From positions 1,364,001 through 1,428,000 of the forward strand of contig NZ_CP046919.1 of NCBI RefSeq assembly GCF_011387195.1: 64,000 nt of DNA, given 5' to 3'. Each line of letters starts with the position of its first letter. The first letter of the stretch is position 1. The translations under genes were made by a program, and so were the position numbers. This stretch comes from Streptococcus ruminicola (lineage in GTDB: Bacteria > Bacillota > Bacilli > Lactobacillales > Streptococcaceae). This document shows, one piece after another, positions 43,288-51,111 of this stretch. Under the pieces are notes generated by a model. It saw nothing but the letters and a program-made list of their open reading frames with translations, ran no database searches and had not been told where the DNA came from.

Positions 43288-43809
43288 ATGAAAGCAGCAG
43301 AACGCCGTCAAAAAATTATTGATATTTTGAGTCAGACGCAAGTTCCCATTTCAGCAAGTGTTTTAGCAGGTCAACTTGGTGTGAGTCGCCAAATTATTGT
43401 AGGAGATGTGGCTTTGTTGAGAGCAGCTAATCATGATGTCATTTCTACGCCACGAGGTTATGTCTTATCTCAGGCACTTTACTCACACCAGTTTATCGGG
43501 AAAATTGCTTGTCAACACGGTCCAGAGCATACTAAAGAAGAATTGGAGAGTGTCATCTCAAAAGGTGGCATTATGGTTGATGTGGAAGTTGAACATCCAA
43601 TTTATGGGATGCTGACAGCACCTCTTAATATCAAAAGTCAGGAAGATATTGATAACTTTATGGAGAAGGTTGAACATTCAAATGCTACACTCCTTTCATC
43701 TTTAACGGATGGTATTCATACACATACCTTGTCATGTCATTCAAAAGATGAATTTGAAGAAATCAAATCTGACTTGTCTGATAAGGGCTTGCTTTTGAAA
43801 TCAAATTAA
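43288..43809 (+). CDS. niaR: Niacin-responsive repressor NiaR
   Basis: 173 aa. N-terminal HTH_11-type winged helix (RRQKIIDILSQTQVPISASVLAGQLGVSRQIIVGDVALLRAANHDVISTPRGYVL, about residues 5-59) and C-terminal 3H domain with its three histidines (H88 region in CQHGPEH, VEVEHPIYG, HTHTLSCHS). NiaR represses NAD precursor uptake genes when nicotinate is plentiful. A NiaR-type operator and niaX follow directly, which supports the name. Confidence 0.92.
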   Translation: MKAAERRQKIIDILSQTQVPISASVLAGQLGVSRQIIVGDVALLRAANHDVISTPRGYVLSQALYSHQFIGKIACQHGPEHTKEELESVISKGGIMVDVEVEHPIYGMLTAPLNIKSQEDIDNFMEKVEHSNATLLSSLTDGIHTHTLSCHSKDEFEEIKSDLSDKGLLLKSN

Positions 43810-43815
43810 AACAGC

Positions 43816-43838
43816 TACAGGTGTCTTGACACCTGTTC
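43816..43838 (+). promoter_or_regulatory. NiaR-type operator (also hairpin terminator of niaR)
   Basis: ACAGGTGTC-TT-GACACCTGT, a perfect palindrome of 9-bp arms. It closely fits the published streptococcal NiaR site as I remember it (21 of 23 positions). A T-run follows, so the same bases may end the niaR transcript. Confidence 0.8.
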
Positions 43839-43854
43839 TTTTTTTCTTTATAAT
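43826..43854 (+). promoter_or_regulatory. niaX promoter
   Basis: TTGACA (inside the operator), exactly 17 bases, TATAAT (43849-43854). Confidence 0.85.
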
Positions 43855-43926
43855 AGGCTAGGTCAGTTAGCTACTTTCAAAAAAACGTGTGTATTGCTTG
43901 TTAGTTAATTGATTAAAGCTATCGTC

Positions 43927-43960
43927 ATACCTGAGTGATAATTGGGGATCATTCAGGTAT
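43927..43960 (+). other. Long hairpin in the niaX leader
   Basis: ATACCTGAGTGAT / ATCATTCAGGTAT, a 13-bp stem (one G-U) with an 8-base loop AATTGGGG, 13 bases before the AGGAG of niaX. No T-run follows, so it is not a terminator. Confidence 0.75.
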
Positions 43961-43985
43961 TATCATATATAAAAGGAGTTGTCAT

Positions 43986-44534
43986 ATGAGACGTCATCAA
44001 ACTAAGTCTCTTGCTTTTACAGCTATTTTAGTTGCCTTTGGGATTTTAATTCCTATGGTTATGCCGGTTAAGGTTGTCATCGGTCCAGCTTCATTTACAC
44101 TAGCTAGTCATGTGCCAGTCTTTATGGCTATGTTCATTTCACCACAAGTGGCTGTTTTAGTCGCTTTGGGAACAAGTCTAGGTTTCTTGTTAGCTGGTTT
44201 TCCAATTGTCATCGTTTTGCGAGCTGTATCGCATTTGTTATTTGCAGTCGTTGGTGCTGTCATGATTAAAAAACGTCCATCACTGCTTGAAAAGCCAGTT
44301 TTGACATTTGGATTAGCTATTTTCTTAAATATTTTACATGGTTTAGCAGAATTCATCGTTGTTCTTGCTTTAACAGCTGGTGCACATACAGGAGCAGCTT
44401 ATATTTGGTCTTTGGTAGGCTTGATTGGGTTAGGTTCTCTCGTTCATGGAACAATTGATTTTTACATTGCGTATTTCCTTTGGAAATTCTTACGTGATAA
44501 AGTTGGCGTTGATTTTTCAGTTGATGCTAAATAG
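43986..44534 (+). CDS. niaX: Niacin ECF transporter S component (NiaX-like)
   Basis: 182 aa from ATG 43986 (AAAAGGAG upstream). Integral membrane protein with about six segments, of the ECF substrate-binding (S) class. The opening RRHQTKSLAFTAILVAFGILIPMVMPVKVVIGPASFTLASHVPVFMAMFISP is typical of S components. The niacin assignment rests on the NiaR operator and neighbouring niaR. The shared ECF energising module (EcfA1/A2/T) is encoded elsewhere. Confidence 0.85.
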   Translation: MRRHQTKSLAFTAILVAFGILIPMVMPVKVVIGPASFTLASHVPVFMAMFISPQVAVLVALGTSLGFLLAGFPIVIVLRAVSHLLFAVVGAVMIKKRPSLLEKPVLTFGLAIFLNILHGLAEFIVVLALTAGAHTGAAYIWSLVGLIGLGSLVHGTIDFYIAYFLWKFLRDKVGVDFSVDAK

Positions 44535-44538
44535 AGTG

Positions 44539-44565
44539 AAAGGAGTGTTAAATCACTCCTTTTTT
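44539..44565 (+). terminator. Rho-independent terminator after niaX
   Basis: AAAGGAGTG-TTAAAT-CACTCCTTT plus T. Confidence 0.85.
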
Positions 44566-44647
44566 GGTGCGCTTTTTTTCTTGAAAAGTGGGGATGTAAA
44601 AAAGTGAAAAGTTTTACATTTTGTGTCACTCTCTTTTAAGTAAATTG

Positions 44648-44656
44648 TGATAAAAT
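44648..44656 (+). promoter_or_regulatory. Extended -10 promoter of pbp2b
   Basis: TGaTAAAAT, 32 bases before the start; no -35 seen. Confidence 0.5.
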
Positions 44657-44687
44657 ATAAAACGAAGCTTTTAATTGTGAGGAAAGA

Positions 44688-46769
44688 ATGTCAGTTAAGA
44701 AGAGATTGAGCAAAATCAAAATTGCCAAAAAAACAACCAGTATTACAAAACGTATTTATTTGATTTTTGCAGTTATCGTCGTCTTATTTTCAATTATTAT
44801 TTTAAGATTGGCACAGATGCAAATTTTAAATAAATCTTTTTACGATGATAAGTTAAATTCATCAACTACCTACAAGGTAACGTCCTCAAGTCCTCGTGGT
44901 CAAATTTTTGATGCCGCAGGCAATCTATTAGTATCAAATAATGTTAAACAAGTCGTTGCTTTCACACGTAGTAATACCATCACTGCTGAGGAAATGAAAA
45001 ACTTGGCAAAAACGCTATCGACCTTGGTTGATTTTACAGAAACAAATGTTACAACACGTCAGAAAAAGGATTATTATTTAGCTGATTCAGACACTTATGC
45101 TAAGATAGTCAAGAGTCTTCCAAATAATCAAAAATATGATAATTATGGTAATAACTTAACAGAATCAAAAGTTTATGCCAATGCTGTCAAGGCTGTAACG
45201 GATGATGAGATTAATTATTCAGAAGACGAATTGAAGTTGGTGTACATTTTCAGTCAGATGAATGCTGCCTCAACTTTCAGTACGGTTAACTTGACGACTG
45301 GTGATTTGACAGATGAGCAAATTGCTTATATCACAGCTAATCGTTCAAAATTATCAGGTATTTCAATTGCGACTGATTGGGATCGTCAAACATCAACAGG
45401 TTCTCTATCAACCCTTATTGGTACAGTTTCTTCAAAACAATCTGGTTTACCAGCTGAAGAAGCAGAAGAGTATCTTGCTAAAGGTTATTCAATGAATGAC
45501 CGTGTCGGAACATCTTATCTTGAAAAAGCTTATGAAGATGATTTGCAAGGAACACACACAGTTCGTGAAATCACTACCGATAAGAATGGTAACGTTGTGG
45601 CAGATGATGTTACTAGCGAAGGTAAAGCTGGTAAGAATTTGAAGTTGACTGTTAACTCTGATTTCCAATCAGGTGTTGAAAATATTTTGAATCAGTATTA
45701 CGGAGCCTCAATCGCTGCTGGTTTTGCTACTTATTCTGAAGGGGCTTATGCGGTGGCTTTGAATCCTAAGACAGGTGCTATTTTAGCCATGGCAGGTTTG
45801 TCACATGAAACTGGTTCATCAACAACAACTCTAGACGCTCTTGGAACAATTAATGACCTCTTTGTTCCAGGGTCAGTTGTCAAAGCTGCAACTATCAGTT
45901 CAGGTTGGGAAAATAATGCGATTTCTGGTAACCAAGTCATTGCCGACCAGTCAATCAATCTTGCTGGCTCTCCAGCCATTAAATCGTGGTTCACAGGTAG
46001 TGGGGCAACGAATATCACAGCTGTTCAAGCCCTTGAGTACTCTTCAAATACTTACATGGTTCAAGTAGCACTTAAAATGATGGGGCAAGAATATTATTCT
46101 GGAATGGCACTTGCCACAACTGGAACAAAAGAAGCTATGGAAGAACTGCGTGCTACCTATGCCGAATATGGTTTAGGAACAAGCACTGGAATGGATTTGC
46201 CAGAAACAACGACTGGTTACCTCTCAGAAGATTACAGCCCTGGTAATGTCTTAACAGAAGCCTTCGGTCAGTACGATTCTTACACACCAATGCAACTTGC
46301 TCAGTATGCTGCAACAGTCGCAAATGGTGGTAACCGTGTTGCGCCACACATTGTCGATAGTGTTTATGATAATGATGGCACAACAGGACTTGGCAACTTG
46401 TCTAAAACGATTGATACTAATGTTTTAAACAAAGTTAATATTTCAAGCGATGAAATGGCTCTTCTTCAACAAGGTTTCTATCAAGTGGTAAATAGTACAA
46501 GTGGTTATGCTACTGGTACTCACATGCGTGGAAATGTCACTATCGCTGGTAAAACAGGTACTGCCGAAACTTATGCTATTGACGCCAATGGTAATGCAGT
46601 GACAACAGTTAACTTGAGTGTTCTTGCTTACGATTACTCAAAAAATGATGATTCTAAAATAGCGGTTGCGGTTATCATCCCTCACTTGACAAGTGATGAT
46701 AATCACCCTAACCAATTAATTGCGCGCGACATTATTAACTTGTACATGTCAACATACGCTAATAAATAA
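44688..46769 (+). CDS. pbp2b: Penicillin-binding protein 2B
   Basis: Class B PBP, transpeptidase for peripheral/elongation peptidoglycan synthesis. 693 aa. Cytoplasmic basic start, one membrane anchor (about residues 23-45), dimerisation domain (SPRGQIFDAAGNLL), transpeptidase domain with SVVK (active Ser, PGSVVKAA, near residue 396), SSN (EYSSNTYM, near 453) and KTGT (AGKTGTAET, near 624). The three motifs are intact and look like those of beta-lactam-sensitive streptococci, but I cannot judge resistance from memory. pbp2b-recR-ddl-murF order is conserved in the genus. Confidence 0.96.
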   Translation: MSVKKRLSKIKIAKKTTSITKRIYLIFAVIVVLFSIIILRLAQMQILNKSFYDDKLNSSTTYKVTSSSPRGQIFDAAGNLLVSNNVKQVVAFTRSNTITAEEMKNLAKTLSTLVDFTETNVTTRQKKDYYLADSDTYAKIVKSLPNNQKYDNYGNNLTESKVYANAVKAVTDDEINYSEDELKLVYIFSQMNAASTFSTVNLTTGDLTDEQIAYITANRSKLSGISIATDWDRQTSTGSLSTLIGTVSSKQSGLPAEEAEEYLAKGYSMNDRVGTSYLEKAYEDDLQGTHTVREITTDKNGNVVADDVTSEGKAGKNLKLTVNSDFQSGVENILNQYYGASIAAGFATYSEGAYAVALNPKTGAILAMAGLSHETGSSTTTLDALGTINDLFVPGSVVKAATISSGWENNAISGNQVIADQSINLAGSPAIKSWFTGSGATNITAVQALEYSSNTYMVQVALKMMGQEYYSGMALATTGTKEAMEELRATYAEYGLGTSTGMDLPETTTGYLSEDYSPGNVLTEAFGQYDSYTPMQLAQYAATVANGGNRVAPHIVDSVYDNDGTTGLGNLSKTIDTNVLNKVNISSDEMALLQQGFYQVVNSTSGYATGTHMRGNVTIAGKTGTAETYAIDANGNAVTTVNLSVLAYDYSKNDDSKIAVAVIIPHLTSDDNHPNQLIARDIINLYMSTYANK

Positions 46770-46828
46770 AAAAGAAGTTCGAGTCGGCGAAGGTCGGCTC
46801 GTGACTTTATCAGAAGAAAGGAGAAAAA

Positions 46829-47425
46829 ATGCTTTATCCAACACCGATTGCAAAGCTAATTGATAGTTTTACAAAGTTACCAGGAATAGGGATTAAAACG
46901 GCGACACGTTTGGCCTTTTACACGATTGGTATGTCTGATGAAGACGTGAATGAATTTGCTAAAAACTTGTTGGCTGCAAAACGAGAATTAACTTATTGTT
47001 CAGTGTGCGGGAATTTGACTGATGAAGATCCTTGCCAAATTTGTAATGATCAGACACGTGATCGTTCAGTGATTTTGGTGGTTGAGGATTCAAAAGATGT
47101 CTCAGCTATGGAAAAAATCCAAGAATATCACGGACTTTATCATGTCTTACACGGGCTTATTTCACCGATGAATGGTGTCGGTCCTGATGATATTAATTTG
47201 AAGTCATTGATTACACGTTTAATGGATAGTGAGGTTAGTGAGGTTATTATTGCAACCAACGCTACCGCAGATGGTGAAGCAACATCTATGTATATCTCAC
47301 GTGTCCTAAAACCTGCAGGAATCAAAGTAACACGCTTGGCGCGTGGATTAGCGGTAGGTTCAGATATCGAATATGCCGATGAAATTACCCTACTTCGTGC
47401 CATCGAAAACCGAACAGAATTGTAG
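46829..47425 (+). CDS. recR: Recombination mediator RecR
   Basis: 198 aa. HhH motif ([14 protein letters not shown], about residues 17-30), zinc finger C-x2-C ... C-x2-C ([16 protein letters not shown], about 57-72) and TOPRIM domain ([15 protein letters not shown], then [14 protein letters not shown]). Promotes RecA loading with RecO/RecF. Ribosome site AGAAAGGAGAAAAA. A weak G-C hairpin lies between pbp2b and recR and may lower readthrough. Confidence 0.97.
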   Translation: MLYPTPIAKLIDSFTKLPGIGIKTATRLAFYTIGMSDEDVNEFAKNLLAAKRELTYCSVCGNLTDEDPCQICNDQTRDRSVILVVEDSKDVSAMEKIQEYHGLYHVLHGLISPMNGVGPDDINLKSLITRLMDSEVSEVIIATNATADGEATSMYISRVLKPAGIKVTRLARGLAVGSDIEYADEITLLRAIENRTEL

Positions 47426-47433
47426 GATACGAG

Positions 47434-47458
47434 AAAAGCAGCGAAAAGCTGCTTTTTT
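47434..47458 (+). terminator. Rho-independent terminator after recR
   Basis: AAAGCAGC-GAAA-GCTGCTTTTTT. Confidence 0.85.
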
Positions 47459-47530
47459 GCTTGTTATTGAACTTATTGGATAGTCGTTATACAATAAAGT
47501 AAAACAATCAATACAATTGGAGCGTACTTT

Positions 47531-47893
47531 ATGAAAGAGATTATAATGGCATATTTTCAGTCTTGGCTAGATAATGATGCTGAGGTACTTAAAGATGTTT
47601 TTGCAGAACAAGCGGTGTATTCTGAAAGTTATGGACCAGAGTATCATGGGTTATCACAGATTATAACTTGGTTTGAAAATTGGAATAATAAAGGAAAAGT
47701 TTTGGAGTGGACAATAAAACGTATTATTGAAAATGATAAATCAATAGTAGTTGAGTGGTATTTTAAATGTTGTTATGAAGGAGGTATAGATAATTTTGAT
47801 GGTGTAACCATAGCAGATTTTGATGAAGATAAAAAGATTATCAAACTTTCGGAGTTTCAATCAAAAACTGAACATTATTTTCCTTATGACTAA
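47531..47893 (+). CDS. NTF2-like/SnoaL-type protein
   Basis: 120 aa. Single NTF2-like domain: MKEIIMAYFQSWLDNDAEVLKDVFAEQAVYSESYGPEYHGLSQIITWFENW ... EWYFKCCYEGGIDNFDGVTIADFDEDKKIIKLSEFQSK, the classic helix-cavity-sheet order of small polyketide cyclase-like or ligand-binding proteins. Function cannot be assigned. Codon use is poorer and more AT-rich than in recR and ddl, and it interrupts the usual recR-ddl neighbourhood, so it may be a recent insertion. Ribosome site TTGGAGCG. Confidence 0.85.
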   Translation: MKEIIMAYFQSWLDNDAEVLKDVFAEQAVYSESYGPEYHGLSQIITWFENWNNKGKVLEWTIKRIIENDKSIVVEWYFKCCYEGGIDNFDGVTIADFDEDKKIIKLSEFQSKTEHYFPYD

Positions 47894-48115
47894 AAAATTT
47901 CTTTCTTTTCTTTGTCATCTTTTCTTCCATCTAATGCCCAATCTTGTTTGAAAGGCGGCTTCTTTTGTGGTATGATAATTAGGAAATTGTAATAGAAAAG
48001 GAATTGAACTTGAACTGAGATTTGGCTTATTTTGTGAGGCTTCTTGGTTCGATGAAAAATGTTATTAAGTATATTAAAACTTGGTACCTTTTTTCTGTTC
48101 AGGTAATTAAAGTTT
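47894..48115 (+). other. Intergenic region before ddl
   Basis: TATGAT-type -10 (about 47971) is plausible. ddl itself has only a weak ribosome site. A 38-codon ORF at 48052-48168 overlaps the ddl start in another frame. Confidence 0.4.
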
Positions 48116-49162
48116 ATGGCAAAAGAAACGCTTGTTTTACTTTATGGTGGACGTTCTGCGGAACGTGAAGTATCTGTTTTATCAGCTGAAAGCGTCATGC
48201 GTGCGATTAATTATGATAAATTCTTTGTGAAAACTTACTTCATCACAAAATCTGGTGATTTTATCAAAACACAAGAATTTTCAAGTAAACCAGCTGATGA
48301 TGAAAAATTGATGACTAACGATACTGTTGTTGAAAGTCAAAAAATTAAACCAAGTGATATTTATGAACCTGGCGCAGTAGTATTCCCAGTTCTTCACGGA
48401 CCAATGGGTGAAGACGGTTCTGTCCAAGGCTTCCTTGAAGTTCTTAAAATGCCTTATGTTGGAACTAACATTTTGTCATCAAGTGTTGCAATGGACAAAA
48501 TATCAACAAAACATGTCCTTGAATCTGCAGGAGTTCCACTTGTTCCTTACGTGACTTATGTTGAAGGCTCTGATTTTGATGCAGCCGTAGCAGAAGTAAA
48601 TGACAAATTGACATACCCTGTCTTTGTTAAACCAGCTAACATGGGTTCTTCAGTAGGTATCTCAAAAGCTGAGGACGAAGCAGCACTTCGCTCAGCTATT
48701 GACTTTGCTCTTAAATATGATAGCCGTATTCTTATCGAAACTGGTGTTAACGCTCGAGAAATCGAAGTTGGAATTTTGGGAAATGCTGACGTGAAAACAA
48801 CGCTTCCTGGTGAAGTTGTTAAAGACGTTGCTTTCTACGATTACGATGCTAAATACATCGATAACAAAATTACTATGGATATTCCAGCTCATATTGATAG
48901 CGACATTATGGAAGAAATGCGTGGCTATGCAACAACAGCTTTTCGTGCTATCGGTGGCTGTGGTTTGTCACGTTGTGATTTCTTCTTGACAGAAGATGGT
49001 CATGTTTACCTTAATGAATTGAACACAATGCCTGGTTTCACACAATGGTCAATGTATCCACTTCTTTGGGAAAACATGGGACTTGCTTACTCAGATTTGA
49101 TTGAAAAATTGGTTGAGCTGGCTAAAGAGATGTTTGAAAAACGCGAAAGCCATTTGATTTAA
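48116..49162 (+). CDS. ddl: D-alanine--D-alanine ligase
   Basis: 348 aa ATP-grasp enzyme making the D-Ala-D-Ala dipeptide for UDP-MurNAc-pentapeptide. N-terminus [20 protein letters not shown] is the first signature; [20 protein letters not shown] the second; [17 protein letters not shown] the glycine-rich loop; [22 protein letters not shown] the metal-binding end. A Phe/Tyr switch that decides D-Ala versus D-Lac lies in the region [12 protein letters not shown]; it shows Y, in line with normal D-Ala specificity. Confidence 0.96.
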   Translation: MAKETLVLLYGGRSAEREVSVLSAESVMRAINYDKFFVKTYFITKSGDFIKTQEFSSKPADDEKLMTNDTVVESQKIKPSDIYEPGAVVFPVLHGPMGEDGSVQGFLEVLKMPYVGTNILSSSVAMDKISTKHVLESAGVPLVPYVTYVEGSDFDAAVAEVNDKLTYPVFVKPANMGSSVGISKAEDEAALRSAIDFALKYDSRILIETGVNAREIEVGILGNADVKTTLPGEVVKDVAFYDYDAKYIDNKITMDIPAHIDSDIMEEMRGYATTAFRAIGGCGLSRCDFFLTEDGHVYLNELNTMPGFTQWSMYPLLWENMGLAYSDLIEKLVELAKEMFEKRESHLI

Positions 49163-49170
49163 AAATGAAA

Positions 49171-49192
49171 AGCACCGTTAGGTGCTTTTTTG
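49171..49192 (+). terminator. Terminator after ddl
   Basis: AAAAGCACC-GTTA-GGTGCTTTTTT. Confidence 0.88.
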
Positions 49193-49203
49193 CTGCAAAA
49201 AAA

Positions 49204-49238
49204 ATACCTCAGAGATGGGATAACTCTCTGAGGTTTTT
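49204..49238. terminator. Bidirectional terminator between ddl and folT
   Basis: ATACCTCAGAGA / TCTCTGAGGTTTTT with A-run on the left, so it also ends the minus-strand folT transcript. Confidence 0.88.
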
Positions 49239-49241
49239 GAT

Positions 49242-49799
49242 TTATAAATTAGCAAGCTTGCGTAGTTCAGGGATGCGCTGCAACCTTGGAACAACAAGCA
49301 TGATGACGATAATACGAATTGGAATTTCAAAGATTTTTAACCAGCGACCTGCTAGATATTGTGCCCAAAATGGAACGTGAAAATAAATCTGAACAAGCAG
49401 TGGTGTGAAGATAAAAGTACTAATCAGCATGGTAACAAGTACTGCCAGAGTGACGTGAAGCCAATCTTTTTTATTTGACCATTTGAGCTCTTTTCCATAG
49501 AAGAAAAGTCCATAAAAAAATCCTTGAACAGCTTCCATCAAAGTCCACCAGATAATAAAGTTTCCTTGACCGCTTAAGAGATTATCAACGACATCAAGAA
49601 TGGCAAAACTAATAAATCCCCAAATAGGACCAGCAACCATTCCGATAATAACATTGACAATGAAAGTAAAGCTTACGACCAACTGTTCTGGAATGACTGG
49701 AATAGAAAATTTTCCAACAATGAATGCCAGTGCAATTAGCATAGCTAGGGTCACGAGGCGCTTTGATGTGAGTTTTGGTGTTTGAAAAATGTTTTTCAT
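49242..49799 (-). CDS. folT: Folate ECF transporter S component (FolT)
   Basis: 185 aa from the ATG at 49799 (AAAAGGAGC before it); longer in-frame starts would lie inside the riboswitch. About six membrane segments. Family motifs: TSKRLVTLAMLIALAFIVGKFSIPVIPEQLVVSFTFIVNVIIGMVAGPIWGFISFAILDVVDNLL and the end LAGRWLKIFEIPIRIIVIMLVVPRL. It binds folates and docks on the shared ECF module. The tetrahydrofolate riboswitch in its leader confirms the substrate class. Confidence 0.93.
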   Translation of the reverse strand: MKNIFQTPKLTSKRLVTLAMLIALAFIVGKFSIPVIPEQLVVSFTFIVNVIIGMVAGPIWGFISFAILDVVDNLLSGQGNFIIWWTLMEAVQGFFYGLFFYGKELKWSNKKDWLHVTLAVLVTMLISTFIFTPLLVQIYFHVPFWAQYLAGRWLKIFEIPIRIIVIMLVVPRLQRIPELRKLANL

Positions 49800-49800
49800 T

Positions 49801-49844
49801 TTTTGCTCCTTTTTACGTTTGAAAACTGGAGCTGTTAAAAAATA
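49801..49844 (-). promoter_or_regulatory. Expression platform of the THF riboswitch
   Basis: On the RNA, GCTGTTA and TAACAGC form a hairpin that ends in GC of GCTCC. GCTCC can instead pair with GGAGC of the folT ribosome site. Mutually exclusive helices are therefore available for translational control. Confidence 0.7.
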
Positions 49845-49845
49845 A

Positions 49846-49938
49846 CAGCGGATGCAACGATTCACCGCGCGAATTGCTTCGTTGTGTGACGACATCCCAT
49901 TCACACACACTTGACGCGAATCATCTACTCTGTGCAAG
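49846..49938 (-). promoter_or_regulatory. Tetrahydrofolate (THF, folT) riboswitch
   Basis: Minus-strand sequence follows the THF riboswitch consensus almost base for base: AGAGTAGATGATTCGCG, GTGTGTGTGAATGGGATG, GTCGTCACACAACGAAGC, GCGCGGTGAATC, GCATCCG. The GTGTGTGTGAATGG/ATGTCGTCACAC helix and three-way junction are complete. P1 is shortened to ACAG/CTGT. Confidence 0.97.
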
Positions 49939-49959
49939 GTTTTAGCCCCTTACAGGTTT

Positions 49960-49968
49960 ATTGTATCA
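49960..49968 (-). promoter_or_regulatory. Extended -10 promoter of folT
   Basis: Minus-strand TGaTACAAT about 20 bases upstream of the riboswitch. Confidence 0.6.
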
Positions 49969-50096
49969 CAAAAAAGATTCTTTAGAATGTAACTTGGAAA
50001 ATAAATGAAAATGGTTATGCAAAAGATTGAAAATTCTGAAAATAGTCGTATAATGAAGCTGTAAAAATCAAAAGCTTTTTAGTTAAGGAGAAAATG

Positions 50097-51044
50097 ATGG
50101 AAAAACTAACTGATTTTTCAAGACAACTTAGTAAATGGTTCACCTTAGTTGTCATTATTTGGGCTTTCTTTAATTATTTCTTACCTCAGACCAGTATCTG
50201 GGTTATCCCTAATACATCGTATCTATTGGGAGTTATTCTTTTTGGAATGGGACTGACACTGAAGACTGAAGATTTTATTCGTATTTCTAAACGTCCAATT
50301 CCTGTTGTTTTAGGTACAGTGGCACATTATATTATTATGCCGAGTCTAGCTTGGCTTTTATGTCATATTTTTCATTTAACAGGAGCAACGGCAGCGGGTG
50401 TTATTTTAGTTGGGTCTTGTCCTAGTGGAACATCTTCTAGTGTAATGGCTTTTTTATCAGGGGGAGATGTTGCTTTGGATGTTTCTATTGAAATTCTTTC
50501 AACACTTCTAGCACCGATTATGCTTCCTTTATTGTTATCGATTTTAGCAGGGCAATTTATTGCTGTACCAGCAGTTAGCCTTTTTCTTTCAACTTTAAGA
50601 ATTGTTGTTGTGCCAATCATTTTAGGGGTGTTAGTTCATACGCTTTTAGGTAAAAAAATTAATACCATTATTCAGTTGATGCCTCTAATCTCGCAAGTAG
50701 CGATTCTTTTGATTATTGGAGCTGTTGTTTCTGCTAACCATGCTAATATTTTTACGACTGCAACAGCGCTAGTTATTCCGGTTGTTATGTTACATAATTT
50801 AAGTGGTTATGGTCTTGGTTTTGCCTTTTCAAAACTTCTTCATTTGAAAGAGCCACAACAAAAAGCTATTACATTTGAGGTGGGAATGCAGGACTCAAGT
50901 TTAGGTGCAACTTTAGCAATGAAGTATTTTGTTCCGCAAGCAGCTATTCCTTCAACAATTTTTTCAATTTGGCATAATATTTCTGGTTCAATTTTATCTT
51001 CATGGTGGAAGAATCATTCTAAGGTCCATAAGGAAAATGCTTGA
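50097..51044 (+). CDS. Bile acid:sodium symporter (BASS) family transporter
   Basis: 315 aa; two ATGs in tandem (50094 and 50097), the second better spaced from AAGGAG. About nine to ten membrane segments. Core motif GSCPSGTSSSVMAFLSGGDVALDV (about residues 108-131) and the second half MQDSSLGATLAMKYF are the BASS sodium/substrate-binding crossovers. Bacterial members carry bile acids, pantothenate/ketopantoate or similar anions; the substrate here is unknown. Flanked by its own promoter region and the murF promoter. Confidence 0.9.
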   Translation: MEKLTDFSRQLSKWFTLVVIIWAFFNYFLPQTSIWVIPNTSYLLGVILFGMGLTLKTEDFIRISKRPIPVVLGTVAHYIIMPSLAWLLCHIFHLTGATAAGVILVGSCPSGTSSSVMAFLSGGDVALDVSIEILSTLLAPIMLPLLLSILAGQFIAVPAVSLFLSTLRIVVVPIILGVLVHTLLGKKINTIIQLMPLISQVAILLIIGAVVSANHANIFTTATALVIPVVMLHNLSGYGLGFAFSKLLHLKEPQQKAITFEVGMQDSSLGATLAMKYFVPQAAIPSTIFSIWHNISGSILSSWWKNHSKVHKENA

Positions 51045-51068
51045 GAGCACTTTATTTTGTGATATAAT
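51041..51068 (+). promoter_or_regulatory. murF promoter
   Basis: TTGAGA, 16 bases, TATAAT with TGa before it; it overlaps the end of the BASS gene. Confidence 0.7.
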
Positions 51069-51070
51069 AA

Positions 51071-51093
51071 GAGGAGCCAAAAGGCTCTTTTTA
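51071..51093 (+). terminator. Terminator of the BASS gene, at the murF transcription start
   Basis: GAGGAGCC-AAAA-GGCTCTTTTT. It sits immediately after the murF -10 box, so the murF transcript would start at its edge. Confidence 0.7.
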
Positions 51094-51111
51094 TAATGGA
51101 GATAATAAAAA

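Noticed and set aside
43927..43960. niaX leader hairpin as a rho-independent terminator
   Set aside because: No T-run follows either arm; bases after it are TATCATATATAAAAGGAG.
48052..48168. 38-codon ORF overlapping the ddl start
   Set aside because: Its GAGG site is 13 bases away, it runs out of frame 53 bases into ddl, and the peptide resembles nothing. Coupling is unlikely since its stop is far from the ddl ATG.
49800..49937. 46-residue N-terminal extension of FolT
   Set aside because: The stretch is the THF riboswitch and expression platform; FolT begins at ATG 49799 behind AAAAGGAGC.
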